Source: Herbaspirillum sp. GW103
GTDB taxonomy: Bacteria > Pseudomonadota > Gammaproteobacteria > Burkholderiales > Burkholderiaceae_D
Length of the DNA stretch: 64,000 nt
Direction: 5' to 3'
Assembly (NCBI RefSeq): GCF_000261365.1
Contig: NZ_AJVC01000002.1
Coordinates: 62,001-126,000, forward strand
Positions 53,838 to 62,790 of the stretch are shown here, in pieces. Positions within the stretch are counted from its first letter, which is position 1. The number at the start of each line of letters is the position of its first letter. The position numbers were made by a program, and so were the translations under genes. Under the pieces are notes generated by a model, which had not been told where the DNA came from, made no database searches, and was given only the letters and a program-made list of their open reading frames with translations.

Positions 53838-54563
53838 ATGGAATTTTCAGGAACATCGGTCATCATCACCGGCGCCGGCAAGGGTATAGGACGCGCCTGC
53901 GCGCGGCTGATGGCACAACGAGGGGCCGAGGTGATCGCCCTGTCGCGCACCGCCAGCGATCTGGCCAGCCTGCGCGAGGAAATCGGCGCTCGTTCGATCC
54001 AGGTCGACCTGGCCGATCCTGCCGCCGCCCGGCGCGCCATGGCGCAGGCCGGCACGGCGGATTTTCTCATCAACAGTGCCGGCATCAACGTGCTCCAATC
54101 CAGTACCGAGATGAGCGATGAAGCCTACGAGGCCGTTCTGGGGGTGAATCTGCGCGCCGCCCTCATCACCTGCCAGGCCTTCGCGCGGGCGCGCATGGCC
54201 GCCGGGGGAGGCGGCGCCATCGTCAACATCAGCTCGATTGCAGGTCATCGCGGCTTTGCCGAGCATCTTTGCTATGCCGCCTCCAAAGCCGGTCTGGAAG
54301 GCGCGACGCGGGTCCTGGCCAAGGAACTGGGGGCCTATGGCATCCGCGTCAATGCGGTGGCTCCGACCATCACCCTGACCGAACTGGCCGAGGCGGCCTG
54401 GAGCGATCCGGCCAAGTCGGCACCGATGATGGTGCGCCATCCGCTACAGCGCTTCGCCAGCGCCGAGGACGTGGCGCGCAGCATCGCCATGTTGCTCTCG
54501 GCGGATGCCGCCATGCTCACGGGTGCAGTGGTGCCGGTCGATGGCGGCTTCCTGGCGGCGTAG
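53838..54563 (+). CDS. SDR, L-xylulose-reductase/carbonyl-reductase type
   Basis: A 241-residue SDR. VIITGAGKGIGRACARLM, VIALSRTASDLASL, SIQVDLADPAAARRAM, FLINSAGINVLQ, VNISSIAGHRGFAEHLCYAASKAGL, IRVNAVAPTITLTELAEAAWSDPAKSAPM and PVDGGFLAA match the pattern of mammalian and bacterial L-xylulose reductase (DCXR), including the 'tWSDP' segment and the short length. It would interconvert L-xylulose and xylitol, or oxidise a pentitol. AAGGAAA precedes the start at 53838. Last gene of the cluster; a hairpin follows (54580-54603). Confidence 0.85.
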   Translation: MEFSGTSVIITGAGKGIGRACARLMAQRGAEVIALSRTASDLASLREEIGARSIQVDLADPAAARRAMAQAGTADFLINSAGINVLQSSTEMSDEAYEAVLGVNLRAALITCQAFARARMAAGGGGAIVNISSIAGHRGFAEHLCYAASKAGLEGATRVLAKELGAYGIRVNAVAPTITLTELAEAAWSDPAKSAPMMVRHPLQRFASAEDVARSIAMLLSADAAMLTGAVVPVDGGFLAA

Positions 54564-54579
54564 GCCCTGCAGACGCAAC

Positions 54580-54603
54580 AAGGGCGGCCCGAAGACCGCC
54601 CTT
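54580..54603. terminator. Hairpin after the polyol cluster
   Basis: AAGGGCGG, 8-nt loop, CCGCCCTT between the SDR stop and the convergent OsmB-like gene. There is little U-tract on either strand. Confidence 0.55.
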
Positions 54604-54633
54604 GCAAGGGGCTGGTAGCCGTCCGGAGTCGGC

Positions 54634-54849
54634 TCAACGGCCGATCTGATGGCCGATGATGCCGCCCACGGCCGCACCGCCGGCAGTACCGATGCCGCTG
54701 CCACCGGTCAGGATGGCGCCGCCCACGGCGCCTACGGTGGCGCCGATGGCAGTGTTCTTGTCGCGGGTGCTCATGTTGCTGCAGCCGGTCATGGCGGTCA
54801 GCGCGATGGCAGTGATGGAAATGGCAGCGATCTTGTGCAGTGTTTTCAT
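54634..54849 (-). CDS. OsmB-like glycine-zipper lipoprotein
   Basis: A 71-residue lipoprotein: signal MKTLHKIAAISITAIAL, lipobox TAMTGC (Cys 23), then a glycine-zipper segment GATVGAVGGAILTGG...GGAAVGGIIGHQIG typical of OsmB and related two-transmembrane glycine-zipper proteins. AGGAAAAAAATC before the ATG is a good ribosome site; an in-frame upstream extension to 55077 is non-coding. OsmB-type proteins are induced by osmotic or envelope stress. Confidence 0.88.
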   Translation of the reverse strand: MKTLHKIAAISITAIALTAMTGCSNMSTRDKNTAIGATVGAVGGAILTGGSGIGTAGGAAVGGIIGHQIGR

Positions 54850-55100
54850 GATTTTTTTCCTGATCGAAAGTTGGGCTGGTTCCCGAAGTTTTTTGAATGA
54901 GGGCCCGGCTCGCGCAGGCTGCCTCAGAGAGGCAGGCGAAGGCGAGCGGACAAGGCAATAGACCAGCTTGTTCTCGAAAAGATTCGAGTTGCAACACGTT
55001 CTCTTACAGTTGTTACATACTTTGGCCTGCGTCCTACCATCCCTTGGGAAGAGGGGTAGCAGGCGTGTATTTTTCATAATAACCAGACCAGAGAGACCTC

Positions 55101-56180
55101 ATGACCCTGACCTCAAGCCTGCGCCGGGCGGCCCGCCTGTTGCTCACCTCTTCCGTGCTCCTGCTGGGAGCCGCTCCCGTGCATGCCGCCGAACCGCTCA
55201 AACCGGTCGAAGGCAGCTGGGTGGCACCGCGCTTCCAGTTCCATACCGGCCAGACGCTGGAGGACCTGCGGCTGCACTACATCACGCTGGGGGAACGCAG
55301 CAACCCGGCGGTGTTGGTGCTGCATGGTACCTACCAGAGCGCTGGTGCGATGCTGTCCAAGGACTTCGGCGGCCAGCTGTTCGGTCCCGGCCAGCCGCTG
55401 GACGCCGGCAAGTATTTCATCATCATTCCGGACGGCATCGGCGTGGGCAAGTCCAGCAAGCCTTCCGACGGACTGCGCGCGGCCTTCCCGCAATACAACT
55501 ATGACGACATGGTGCTGGCGCAATACCGCATGCTGACCGAGGGCATGGGCATTACGCACCTGCGCCTGATCATCGGCAATTCCATGGGCGGCATGCAGAC
55601 CTGGCTGTGGGGCGCTACCCATCCGGGCTTTGCCGACGCTCTGGTGCCGATGGCGTCCCAGCCCACCGAGATGGCCAGCCGCAACTGGATGATGCGGCGC
55701 ATGCTGGTGGAATCCATCAAGCAGGACCCGGCCTGGAACAATGGCAACTACACCACCCAGCCGCCCTCGCTGCGCCTGGCCAACAACATGTTCATCATTG
55801 CCACCAATGGCGGCACGCTGGCCTACCAGGCCAGCGCCGGCACCCATGTCCAGGCCGACAAGCTGGTCGATCAGCGTCTGGCCGCGCCGGTGACGGCGGA
55901 CGCCAATGACTTCATCTACCAGTGGGGTTCCTCGGCCGATTACAACGCCGCGCCGGGTCTGTCGAAGATCAATGTGCCGGTGCTGGCCATCAATTCCGCC
56001 GACGATGAACGCAACCCGCCCGAGACCGGCCTCATGCAGGCCGCATTGAAGGAAGTGCCGAGTGCGCAATTGCTGCTCATCCCCGCCAGTACCGAGACAC
56101 GCGGCCACGGTACCACCGGCATGGCGCGCTTCTATGCGCGCGAACTGGGGCAGTTCATCCAGGGCTTGCCCACCCGCTGA
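55101..56180 (+). CDS. Secreted alpha/beta hydrolase, homoserine-acetyltransferase-like
   Basis: A 359-residue alpha/beta-hydrolase with a clear signal peptide ([19 protein letters not shown], cut near residue 30), so it acts in the periplasm or outside. ALVLHGTYQSAGAM-type oxyanion region (here AVLVLHGTYQSAGAM), nucleophile elbow GNSMGGM, an aspartate in NSADDERNPPE and the histidine in RGHGTTGMARF complete the triad. The fold resembles MetX, but a secreted form without the MetX context argues for an esterase or lactonase. No obvious partner genes. Confidence 0.88.
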   Translation: MTLTSSLRRAARLLLTSSVLLLGAAPVHAAEPLKPVEGSWVAPRFQFHTGQTLEDLRLHYITLGERSNPAVLVLHGTYQSAGAMLSKDFGGQLFGPGQPLDAGKYFIIIPDGIGVGKSSKPSDGLRAAFPQYNYDDMVLAQYRMLTEGMGITHLRLIIGNSMGGMQTWLWGATHPGFADALVPMASQPTEMASRNWMMRRMLVESIKQDPAWNNGNYTTQPPSLRLANNMFIIATNGGTLAYQASAGTHVQADKLVDQRLAAPVTADANDFIYQWGSSADYNAAPGLSKINVPVLAINSADDERNPPETGLMQAALKEVPSAQLLLIPASTETRGHGTTGMARFYARELGQFIQGLPTR

Positions 56181-56256
56181 CGCGCAGCCCTGCCACGTCG
56201 GGGGGACGGATCTTCACCAGCGGTCTGTCCCCGGCTTGCGGGCGTGCCTGCATCGC

Positions 56257-56375
56257 CTATCCGGCGGTATAGAGTTCATATCCGCTCTTGCCCCGGTGCT
56301 TGACGTGATACATGGCGGCATCGGCCTGCTCCAGGAGTCGCGACAGGTCTTGCCCGTGGCTGGGATAAAGGCTGC
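56257..56375 (-). pseudogene. Out-of-frame 3' end of the GGDEF gene
   Basis: In another minus-strand frame the sequence reads SLYPSHGQDLSRLLEQADAA and then MYHVKHRGKSGYELYTAG with a stop at 56257. This is the normal C-terminus of a GGDEF domain. The intact gene would have joined it to the upstream part; the strand with A-S-I-G-I-S is missing at the junction near 56375. See the diguanylate cyclase entry. Confidence 0.85.
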
Positions 56376-57385
56376 TGCCCGACCTCGATGGGGGCGGCCA
56401 GCTTGGCCAGCAGCTTCTTGGCGATTTCCGGGGCCTGGTCCTGGCGTTCCAGTTGGGTGGCGATCACGGTGAATTCATCGCCGCCCAGGCGCGCGCAGAT
56501 GTCGGTGCTGCGCACGGCTTCCTTCAAGCGCTGCGCCACGCACATGAGCACCTTGTCGCCGACCGCATGACCGGCCTGGTCATTGACGGGTTTGAAGTTG
56601 TCCAGGTCGATGTAATACACCGCCACCAGGTGATGGGGCCGGGTGGCCAGCAGCAGCGCCTGGTCGAACAGGTTGTTCATGAAATGCTTGTTGTAGAGGC
56701 CAGTGAGTGGATCCTTGAAGGCCATCTTGAGTGCCTTTTCCTCGGCCTGGATCAGGCGCCGGTGGAACAGTGCCAGGATGGCCGTGAGCAGGCTCATATA
56801 CAGCAGCGCCACCAACGCCGTGCCCAGCAGAAAGCCATAGCGCAGCCAGGGGGCATAGAGCGATCCGACCAGTCCGCCGCAGGCCCAGTGCAGCATCAGG
56901 GCGATGGCGGCGGTGGCCATGCAGCGGCGCATGAGCGGCGGACAGTCGAGGTCGTCGCGCAGGATCATCCAGCACAGGCTGCCCAGCGCAAACACGTTGA
57001 AGAGGGCATAGCTGGTGCTCTTGATGAGCGGCAGGGCCAGCTGGTTGTCTGACCACAGCATCCACAGTTCGGCGATGATGGCCGCCAGGCTGACCAGCCG
57101 TACCAGCCGGGTGCGATGCCCAAGATCGAAGAAGCGCACGAAGCCGATCACCAGCAACACTTTTTCCAGGATCAGGAAGCTCCCGTACACCGGACTGGCC
57201 AGGGCGCGCTCGCCCAGTGGCGCCAGGTAGAGCACTGCCAGTCGTCCCACCAGGGCACAGCCGATGGCGGCAGCGAACCAGTTGGCACCGGGAGGAGTGC
57301 GCGGGATGCGCGCGGCCAGCAGGAACAGCGCAATGAAGACGCAATACACTCCAGCCCCGAAGGCGTGCACGATCTGATAATGCAT
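56276..57385 (-). CDS. Membrane diguanylate cyclase (GGDEF), frameshifted near its 3' end
   Basis: The frame from ATG 57385 gives 369 residues: about six hydrophobic helices (MHYQIVHAFGAGVYCVFIALFLLAA onward), a linker (FHRRLIQAEEKALKMAF), then a GGDEF domain with DPLTGLYNKHF, YIDLDNFKPVND and the intact active-site motif RLGGDEFTV. After LAAPIEVG the frame continues as QQPLSQPRARPVATP..., unlike any GGDEF end; the correct end lies in another frame (56257-56375). A short deletion at GGGCAGCAG near 56375 that removes the strand before SLYPSHG explains both facts. The enzyme is probably inactive unless this is an assembly error. Confidence 0.85.
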   Translation of the reverse strand: MHYQIVHAFGAGVYCVFIALFLLAARIPRTPPGANWFAAAIGCALVGRLAVLYLAPLGERALASPVYGSFLILEKVLLVIGFVRFFDLGHRTRLVRLVSLAAIIAELWMLWSDNQLALPLIKSTSYALFNVFALGSLCWMILRDDLDCPPLMRRCMATAAIALMLHWACGGLVGSLYAPWLRYGFLLGTALVALLYMSLLTAILALFHRRLIQAEEKALKMAFKDPLTGLYNKHFMNNLFDQALLLATRPHHLVAVYYIDLDNFKPVNDQAGHAVGDKVLMCVAQRLKEAVRSTDICARLGGDEFTVIATQLERQDQAPEIAKKLLAKLAAPIEVGQQPLSQPRARPVATPGAGRCRHVSRQAPGQERI

Positions 57386-57806
57386 AGCGTCCCCTTGCGC
57401 TTTGCCATCCGCCTGTCCCCAGGGCCCGAACAGGCCCTCCCCGCGAAAGATCATAACCAAGCGACATGGGCGCGTACAGGAGGAAATGAAGGCTTCTTCA
57501 CACATCCCGTCAGGCAACATTTCCCGTTCGCAAGCGCGGGCCGCCAACGCCCGTGCCAGCGATTCTTCAAGCGAGCTGGGCGCTACCGGGCGGATGAGCG
57601 ACGTTGCTGGTGAAGGCGAGACTGAACGAAGCTTCCGGATTCTCGTTGAGGGCTCGTTTTTTCCTTCACATTTTTCTTCACATTATTCCTCTCTGTGCAA
57701 TAAAGAAGTGTCGACGGCACGGATTCTCTTCATTCGCGCTTGGCTCCACACTGGCGTCACGGTCAAGGAACATCCATGACCGACCCAATCCACCAGGAGC
57801 CCTCCC
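57386..57806. other. Intergenic region between the GGDEF gene and the GST gene
   Basis: 421 bp. It contains AGGGCC-N6-GGCCCT (57421-57438) close to the GGDEF gene start, and an AGGAGG-like sequence directly before ATG 57486 that opens a frame of about 97 codons without recognisable protein features. No gene is claimed. T-rich sequence at 57655-57700 may hold the GST promoter. Confidence 0.4.
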
Positions 57807-58427
57807 ATGAAGATCCATCATTTCCCCTTGTCCGGTCATGCTCATCGCGCCGTCCTGTTCGCTTCGCTGCTGGGCCTGGAGGCCGAGCTGATTCACGTGG
57901 ACCTGGCCGGTGGCGCCCACAAGCAGCCGGCCTTCCTCGCCTTGAATCCCTTTGGCCAGGTGCCGGTGCTGGAAGATGGGGATGCCGTCATCGCCGACTC
58001 CAACGCCATCCTGGTCTACCTGGCCAAGAAGGCCGGCCGCACCGACTGGCTGCCCGAGGATGCCCAAGGCGCCGCCGCCGTGCAGCGCTGGCTGTCGGTG
58101 GCCGCCGGTGAGCTGGCCTATGGTCCGGCCGCCGCACGCCTCATTACCGTCTTCGGTGCCCGTTTCAATCCGGAAGAAGTGATCCAGCGCGCGCACCTGC
58201 TGCTGGGCCGCATGGAGCAGCACCTGGCCACGCGCCAATGGCTGGCCGCCGATCACCCGACCATCGCCGATGTGGCCGTCTACAGCTACCTGGCCGGGGC
58301 GCCCGAGGGCAACGTCGACCTCAGCGCCTATCCGGCCGTGCTGGGCTTGCTTGAACGTGTCGAGGCGCTGCCCGGCTTCGTGCCTTTCCCCCGCACCGCC
58401 GCTGGTCTGCGGGCTGCCCAGGCCTGA
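57807..58427 (+). CDS. Glutathione S-transferase
   Basis: A 206-residue GST. The N-terminal thioredoxin-like part has [50 protein letters not shown] (cis-proline and the glutathione-binding Asp-Ser pair). The helical domain follows with [37 protein letters not shown] precedes the start. It is 67 bp upstream of the PNPOx/ferredoxin fusion and likely cotranscribed, a common pairing in proteobacteria. Confidence 0.92.
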   Translation: MKIHHFPLSGHAHRAVLFASLLGLEAELIHVDLAGGAHKQPAFLALNPFGQVPVLEDGDAVIADSNAILVYLAKKAGRTDWLPEDAQGAAAVQRWLSVAAGELAYGPAAARLITVFGARFNPEEVIQRAHLLLGRMEQHLATRQWLAADHPTIADVAVYSYLAGAPEGNVDLSAYPAVLGLLERVEALPGFVPFPRTAAGLRAAQA

Positions 58428-58494
58428 TTGTCCGGGCGCATTTCCAGGCCGCCGTCACGGCGATTGCTGGCACTGTCTTTTCGAGAGGTCCGTC

Positions 58495-60558
58495 ATGAGC
58501 ACTTTCCCCAAGCTACCGACCTGGCACGCCGGTGAGAAGCAACTGCAAGCGCAACTCGGCGTGGCCGACAAGATGGAGTCCGTGGGGCAGCGCGTGGTGC
58601 GCGACTTCATGCCCGAGCAGCACCGTGATTTCTACGGCCAGTTGCCCTTCATCGTGCTGGGCAGTGTCGATGCGTCGGGCGACGCGTGGGCCACCTTCCT
58701 CGAAGGCCATCCCGGCTTCCTGGCCTCGCCTGCGCCGACCCGGCTGGACATGCACGCCCGTCCCGCGCCCGAAGACCCGGCCGCCGCCGGCATGGCCGCA
58801 GGCGCGCCGGTCGGCCTGCTGGGCATCGAGATGCACACGCGGCGCCGCAATCGCATGAATGGCGTGCTCGCACCGCTGGCCGACGGATGGCGCGTGCAGG
58901 TGGAGCAGAGCTTCGGCAATTGCCCGCGCTACATCCAGCTGCGCGACTATTCCTTTGCCCGCGAGCCCGCCGAGGCGCACACCGGGCAGAGCGAGATGCT
59001 GTCCACGCTGGACGCCCCGGCCCGTGCCCTGATCGCCGGCGCCGATGCCTTCTTCGTGGCCACCTATGCCGATCTGGAAGGGCGGCGCCAGGTGGATGTC
59101 TCGCATCGGGGCGGCAAGCCGGGGTTTGTCAGGGTCGATGAGGAGGGCGTGCTGACCGTGCCGGACTTCAACGGCAACCTGTTCTTTTCGACCCTGGGCA
59201 ACATCGTGCTCAATGGCCATGCGGGTTTGCTCTTTGTGGACTATGCCTCAGGCGATGTCTTGCAGATGACCGGGCAGGCTGAGGTGATCCTCGACTCCCC
59301 CGAGATCGCCGCCTTCGAGGGTGCCGAGCGCCTGTGGACCTTCCGCCCGCAGCGCATCGTGCGCCGCCGTGCGGCACTGGCCTTGCGCTGGGCGTTCCAG
59401 GAACACGCCTTTTCGCCCTATGCGCTCATGACGGGCGACTGGCAGCAAGCCGCCGAGCGCCTGCGCGCCCAAGCCCTGGCGGGCCAGTGGCGCAGCCTGA
59501 AGGTGGCGCGCATCGTGCAGGAAAGCGAGACCATCCGCTCCTTCCACCTGGTGGCCGACGATGGCGCCGGGTTGCTGCCGGCGCTGCCGGGCCAGCACCT
59601 GCCGATCCGGGCGCAGACCGAGGCCGGGGCCGCGCCGTTGATCCGCACCTACACCTTGTCTTCGGCACCGCACGAGGGGCATTACCGCATCAGCGTCAAG
59701 CGCGAGGGCGTGGTATCGCAATACCTGCATGCGCAGCTGCGCGAGGGCGACCGCATCGAGTCGCGCGCCCCGGCGGGGGATTTCACGCTCGATACCGCCA
59801 CCGACAGGCCGGTGGTGCTGCTGGCCGCGGGCGTGGGCATTACGCCGATGATGGCCATGCTGCGCCACCTGGTCCAGGAAGGATTGCGCCGCCAGCGCAT
59901 GCGCCCGGCCATCTTGTTTTACGCCGCACGCACAATGGGCGAGCGCGCCTTCGACGCCGAGCTGGCCGAGCTGGTGGCGGCCTCGCGTGGCGCGGTCAGG
60001 CTGGTACGCGTGCTCAGCGATACCACCGGCGCCCGCGAGGGCGACGCGTTCGACGCCGCTGGCCGTATCGACATGAACCTGCTCTCGCGCAGCCTGCCGT
60101 TTGGCGATTACGAGTTTTACCTGTGCGGTCCGGGCGGCTTCATGCAGGGGCTCTACGATGGCTTGCGCGGATTCGGCATCGGCGATGAGCGCATCCATGC
60201 CGAAGCCTTTGGTCCGGCCTCGCTCACCCGCACCGGCAACACCGTCGAGGCGGCGGTGCCGCTGGCACCGGTGGCGGACACGGCCGTCCCGGTGATCTTC
60301 ATGGAAAGCCTCAAGGAAGCCCGCTGGACACCTGACTCTGGCAGCTTGCTGGAGCTGGCCGAAGCACGCGGCCTGTCGCCCGAGTTCAGTTGCCGCGAAG
60401 GCCACTGCGGTACTTGCCGCACCCGTTTGCTGGCCGGCGAGGTGACTTACCTCAAGCCGCCGCAGGCCAGCGTGGGCGAAGGCGAGGTGCTGCTGTGCTG
60501 TGCGCGTCCGGCCAAGCCATCTGGCACGGATGCGCAGCGCCTGGAGCTGGCGCTGTGA
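58495..60558 (+). CDS. PNPOx - flavin reductase - 2Fe-2S ferredoxin fusion protein
   Basis: A 687-residue three-part protein. Residues about 30-270 form a split-barrel pyridoxamine-phosphate-oxidase-like domain (QLPFIVLGSVDASGDAWATFLEG, FNGNLFFSTLGNIVLNGHAGLLFVDY). About 335-590 is an FNR-type reductase (RTYTLSSAP for FAD, LLAAGVGITPMMAMLRHL for NAD(P)H, YEFYLCGPGGFMQGL). The C-terminal 90 residues are a plant-type [2Fe-2S] ferredoxin with FSCREGHCGTCRTRLL and a final LLCC. It probably transfers electrons from NAD(P)H to an unknown acceptor or substrate. Start 58495 follows CGAGAGG. Confidence 0.9.
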   Translation: MSTFPKLPTWHAGEKQLQAQLGVADKMESVGQRVVRDFMPEQHRDFYGQLPFIVLGSVDASGDAWATFLEGHPGFLASPAPTRLDMHARPAPEDPAAAGMAAGAPVGLLGIEMHTRRRNRMNGVLAPLADGWRVQVEQSFGNCPRYIQLRDYSFAREPAEAHTGQSEMLSTLDAPARALIAGADAFFVATYADLEGRRQVDVSHRGGKPGFVRVDEEGVLTVPDFNGNLFFSTLGNIVLNGHAGLLFVDYASGDVLQMTGQAEVILDSPEIAAFEGAERLWTFRPQRIVRRRAALALRWAFQEHAFSPYALMTGDWQQAAERLRAQALAGQWRSLKVARIVQESETIRSFHLVADDGAGLLPALPGQHLPIRAQTEAGAAPLIRTYTLSSAPHEGHYRISVKREGVVSQYLHAQLREGDRIESRAPAGDFTLDTATDRPVVLLAAGVGITPMMAMLRHLVQEGLRRQRMRPAILFYAARTMGERAFDAELAELVAASRGAVRLVRVLSDTTGAREGDAFDAAGRIDMNLLSRSLPFGDYEFYLCGPGGFMQGLYDGLRGFGIGDERIHAEAFGPASLTRTGNTVEAAVPLAPVADTAVPVIFMESLKEARWTPDSGSLLELAEARGLSPEFSCREGHCGTCRTRLLAGEVTYLKPPQASVGEGEVLLCCARPAKPSGTDAQRLELAL

Positions 60559-60651
60559 GGGCGATATGAAGGCTTTGGAAAGTCCCGCTCTCCGGATGCC
60601 GCTGAAGAGGGCATAATGCGACCTTCTCCGACAGGCAGGCAAGGAAGGCAC

Positions 60652-61542
60652 ATGGACCGATGGCTGGCAATGCGAATCTTCGTGCAAGTGGCCGAGACCG
60701 CCAGTTTCGCCAGGGCGGCGCGGCAGATGCAGTTGAGTGCGCCGGTGGTCACCCGCACCGTGGCGGGACTGGAAGAACTGGTCGGCGCACGGCTGCTGGT
60801 GCGTACCACGCGCTCGGTCAAGACTACCGAAGCCGGGGCTCGCTATCTCGAAGACTGCCGCCGCATCCTGGCTGAAATCGCGGAGGCCGAAGCGGCCGCC
60901 GCCGGCCATTACGACCAGCCCTCGGGCACGCTGTCGGTGACGGCGGCCTTGTTGTTCGGGCAGCTGCATGTGCTGCCCATCGTCACGGAATACCTCGATC
61001 TCTATCCGGGCATGCGGGCGCGGACTTTCTTCGTGGATCGTCCGGTCAACATCGTGGAAGAGGGCATGGATGTGGCGGTGCGTATCGGCCATCTGCCCGA
61101 TTCCGGATTCACGGCCATCCAGGTCGGTTCGGTCAGCCGCGTGATCTGTGCCTCACCCGACTATCTGCGCCAGCATGGCACGCCGACCTCGCCCGCTGAT
61201 CTGAAGCAGCATCGCATCGTCACGTCCACCAGCGCCTGGGCTTCGCCGGAATGGCGCTTTGCCGATGGCCAGCGTGTGGTGATCGATGCGGCCCTGCAGA
61301 CCAATACCAATGAAGCCGCCATCAGCACCGCCCGCCAGGGCTGGGGGTTGACGCGCGTGCTGGCCTATCAGGTGGCAGCCGACCTCCAGGCCGGGCGCTT
61401 GCAGCGGGTCATGAGCGAGTTCGAAGAGCCGCCCCTGCCGATCCACGTGCTCTATCCGGAAGGGCGGCGTTCCCCGGCCAAGGTGCGCGCCTTCATCGAT
61501 CTGGCGGTGAGCCGCCTGCGCGCGCATCCTGCGTTCCACTGA
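60652..61542 (+). CDS. LysR-family transcriptional regulator
   Basis: A 296-residue LysR protein of the large subfamily that begins MDRWLAMRIFVQVAETASFARAA, with HTH sequence SAPVVTRTVAGLEELVGARLLVRTTR. The effector domain has LFGQLHVLPIVTEYLDLYPG, VNIVEEGMDVAVRIGHLPDSGF and RVICASPDYLRQHG. AAGGAAGG precedes the start at 60652. It lies directly downstream of, and on the same strand as, GST and the fusion protein, so it may regulate them. Confidence 0.9.
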   Translation: MDRWLAMRIFVQVAETASFARAARQMQLSAPVVTRTVAGLEELVGARLLVRTTRSVKTTEAGARYLEDCRRILAEIAEAEAAAAGHYDQPSGTLSVTAALLFGQLHVLPIVTEYLDLYPGMRARTFFVDRPVNIVEEGMDVAVRIGHLPDSGFTAIQVGSVSRVICASPDYLRQHGTPTSPADLKQHRIVTSTSAWASPEWRFADGQRVVIDAALQTNTNEAAISTARQGWGLTRVLAYQVAADLQAGRLQRVMSEFEEPPLPIHVLYPEGRRSPAKVRAFIDLAVSRLRAHPAFH

Positions 61543-61554
61543 GCGCTGCGGGAT

Positions 61555-62292
61555 TCATCCGTAATACGCTGGTACCCGCACTGAAATACGCAGGGGGCGG
61601 TTCAGTTGGCGCGTCCATGCCGCGTAGGTCTGGTCGGCGACCAGGCGCAGGGCGGCGATGCGCTCCGGCAATTGATCGAGGATCTGTTCCCGGCTTTGTG
61701 CCGCCGGGCCGCGTGCACAGAGCAGTTCGTCGCGTCCGGTCGCACACCAGTTGCGCACGCTCTCTTCGGTCACTTCGAGATGGCCCTGGAAACCCCATTG
61801 CTTGCCGCGCATGAATCCCTTGTTGAGGCAGTGGCTGCCATACATGGTGCGCACGGCGCCGACGGGAATTTCGAAGGTGTCGTAATGCCAGTTGAAGATG
61901 CTCACCTGACGTGCCAGTCCCATACGTTGCTGTGCCGGGGGCGTGACCCAGACCGGGCTCCAGCCGATGTTGGCGCAGAGGTTGCGGCTGACCCGTGCGC
62001 CCATGGCGCGGGCCGTCAGCTGGGCACCGAAACAGTGGCCCAGCACCGGCACGTCGCGGGCCAGAGCATCTTGCAGGAGGGCGTGTTCGGCATGAATCCA
62101 GGGCAGGTCTTCATTGACGCTGTGGTCGCAGCCCAGCGTGACGATGCCGGAAAACTGGCTGGCATCGCGCGGGGCATCGCCCTCGGCGGCGGGGTGGAAC
62201 AGGCGATAGGGCAGGGCGTGTTGTTCCAGATGATCGAGCAGGACACCAGGGCCCTGCGTGCTTTCATGCTGGAGGATGGCGATCGGTCTCAT
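61555..62292 (-). CDS. Type 1 glutamine amidotransferase-like protein
   Basis: A 245-residue class I GATase domain protein. The nucleophile cysteine is in VLGHCFGAQLTARAMG, and the histidine/glutamate pair of the triad in WGFQGHLEVTEESV. The motif GSHCLNKGFMRGKQWGFQGH and the middle NWHYDTFEIP match stand-alone 'GMP synthase-like' amidotransferases of unknown substrate. Convergent with the LysR gene, with only 12 bp between stops. Confidence 0.88.
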   Translation of the reverse strand: MRPIAILQHESTQGPGVLLDHLEQHALPYRLFHPAAEGDAPRDASQFSGIVTLGCDHSVNEDLPWIHAEHALLQDALARDVPVLGHCFGAQLTARAMGARVSRNLCANIGWSPVWVTPPAQQRMGLARQVSIFNWHYDTFEIPVGAVRTMYGSHCLNKGFMRGKQWGFQGHLEVTEESVRNWCATGRDELLCARGPAAQSREQILDQLPERIAALRLVADQTYAAWTRQLNRPLRISVRVPAYYG

Positions 62293-62469
62293 GAACGGGG
62301 GACGGGCTTGGGCCGGTCCGTAGTGGCGGAGACGTCAATGTAGGATGGGGTACGTAAACGGCGGGTTGTATTTTTGAGTGGGGATGTAAACATCCCGTAA
62401 AGCCACAGACGCGAACGAGGGTGCGGCGCCGGTCAGGGATCACTCATTGTGAACAGCGATGTTGCCACC

Positions 62470-62496
62470 AAAATGACTTGTAACGATAGTCATTTT
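62470..62496. promoter_or_regulatory. Inverted repeat, likely operator of the Phd/VapC pair
   Basis: AAAATGACT and AGTCATTTT are perfect 9-bp arms around a 9-bp centre, 60 bp before the antitoxin start. Size and place suit autorepression by the Phd-type antitoxin. Confidence 0.65.
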
Positions 62497-62556
62497 TGCT
62501 GCATGATGTGAAAAGTCCTTAATCCAGGCCATCGTCGTTTCACGAAGAGGTGATCC

Positions 62557-62790
62557 ATGCAAGGCAACCAGGTATCCAAGACGGAATTCAAGGCCAAAGC
62601 GCTGGAATATTTCCGCCAGGTCGAAGCATCCGGGGAAAGCGTAGTGGTGACCGACCACGGCAAGCCCACCGTGGAAGTCCGTCCGTTTCGGGACGCCGAG
62701 CGTGCGCCACTGACTATCCTGGCGGGCTCCGTATTACGTTATGAAGACCCTACCGAGCCGCTCGATGTGGCGTGGGAGGCGGGCCAGTGA
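62557..62790 (+). CDS. Phd/YefM-type antitoxin
   Basis: A 77-residue antitoxin: VSKTEFKAKALEYFRQVEASGESVVVTDHGKPTVEVRP is the Phd/YefM DNA-binding fold, and a short acidic tail (about 45-77, ...LDVAWEAGQ) should wrap the toxin. AGAGGTGA precedes the ATG. The toxin gene overlaps by 4 bp (GTGA). It should neutralise the toxin and repress the operon at 62470-62496. Confidence 0.9.
   Translation: MQGNQVSKTEFKAKALEYFRQVEASGESVVVTDHGKPTVEVRPFRDAERAPLTILAGSVLRYEDPTEPLDVAWEAGQ

Noticed and set aside
57402-57779. Possible small gene between the GGDEF and GST genes
   Set aside because: The AGGAGG lies too close to the ATG, the protein is Ser/Arg-rich without pattern, and base composition looks non-coding.
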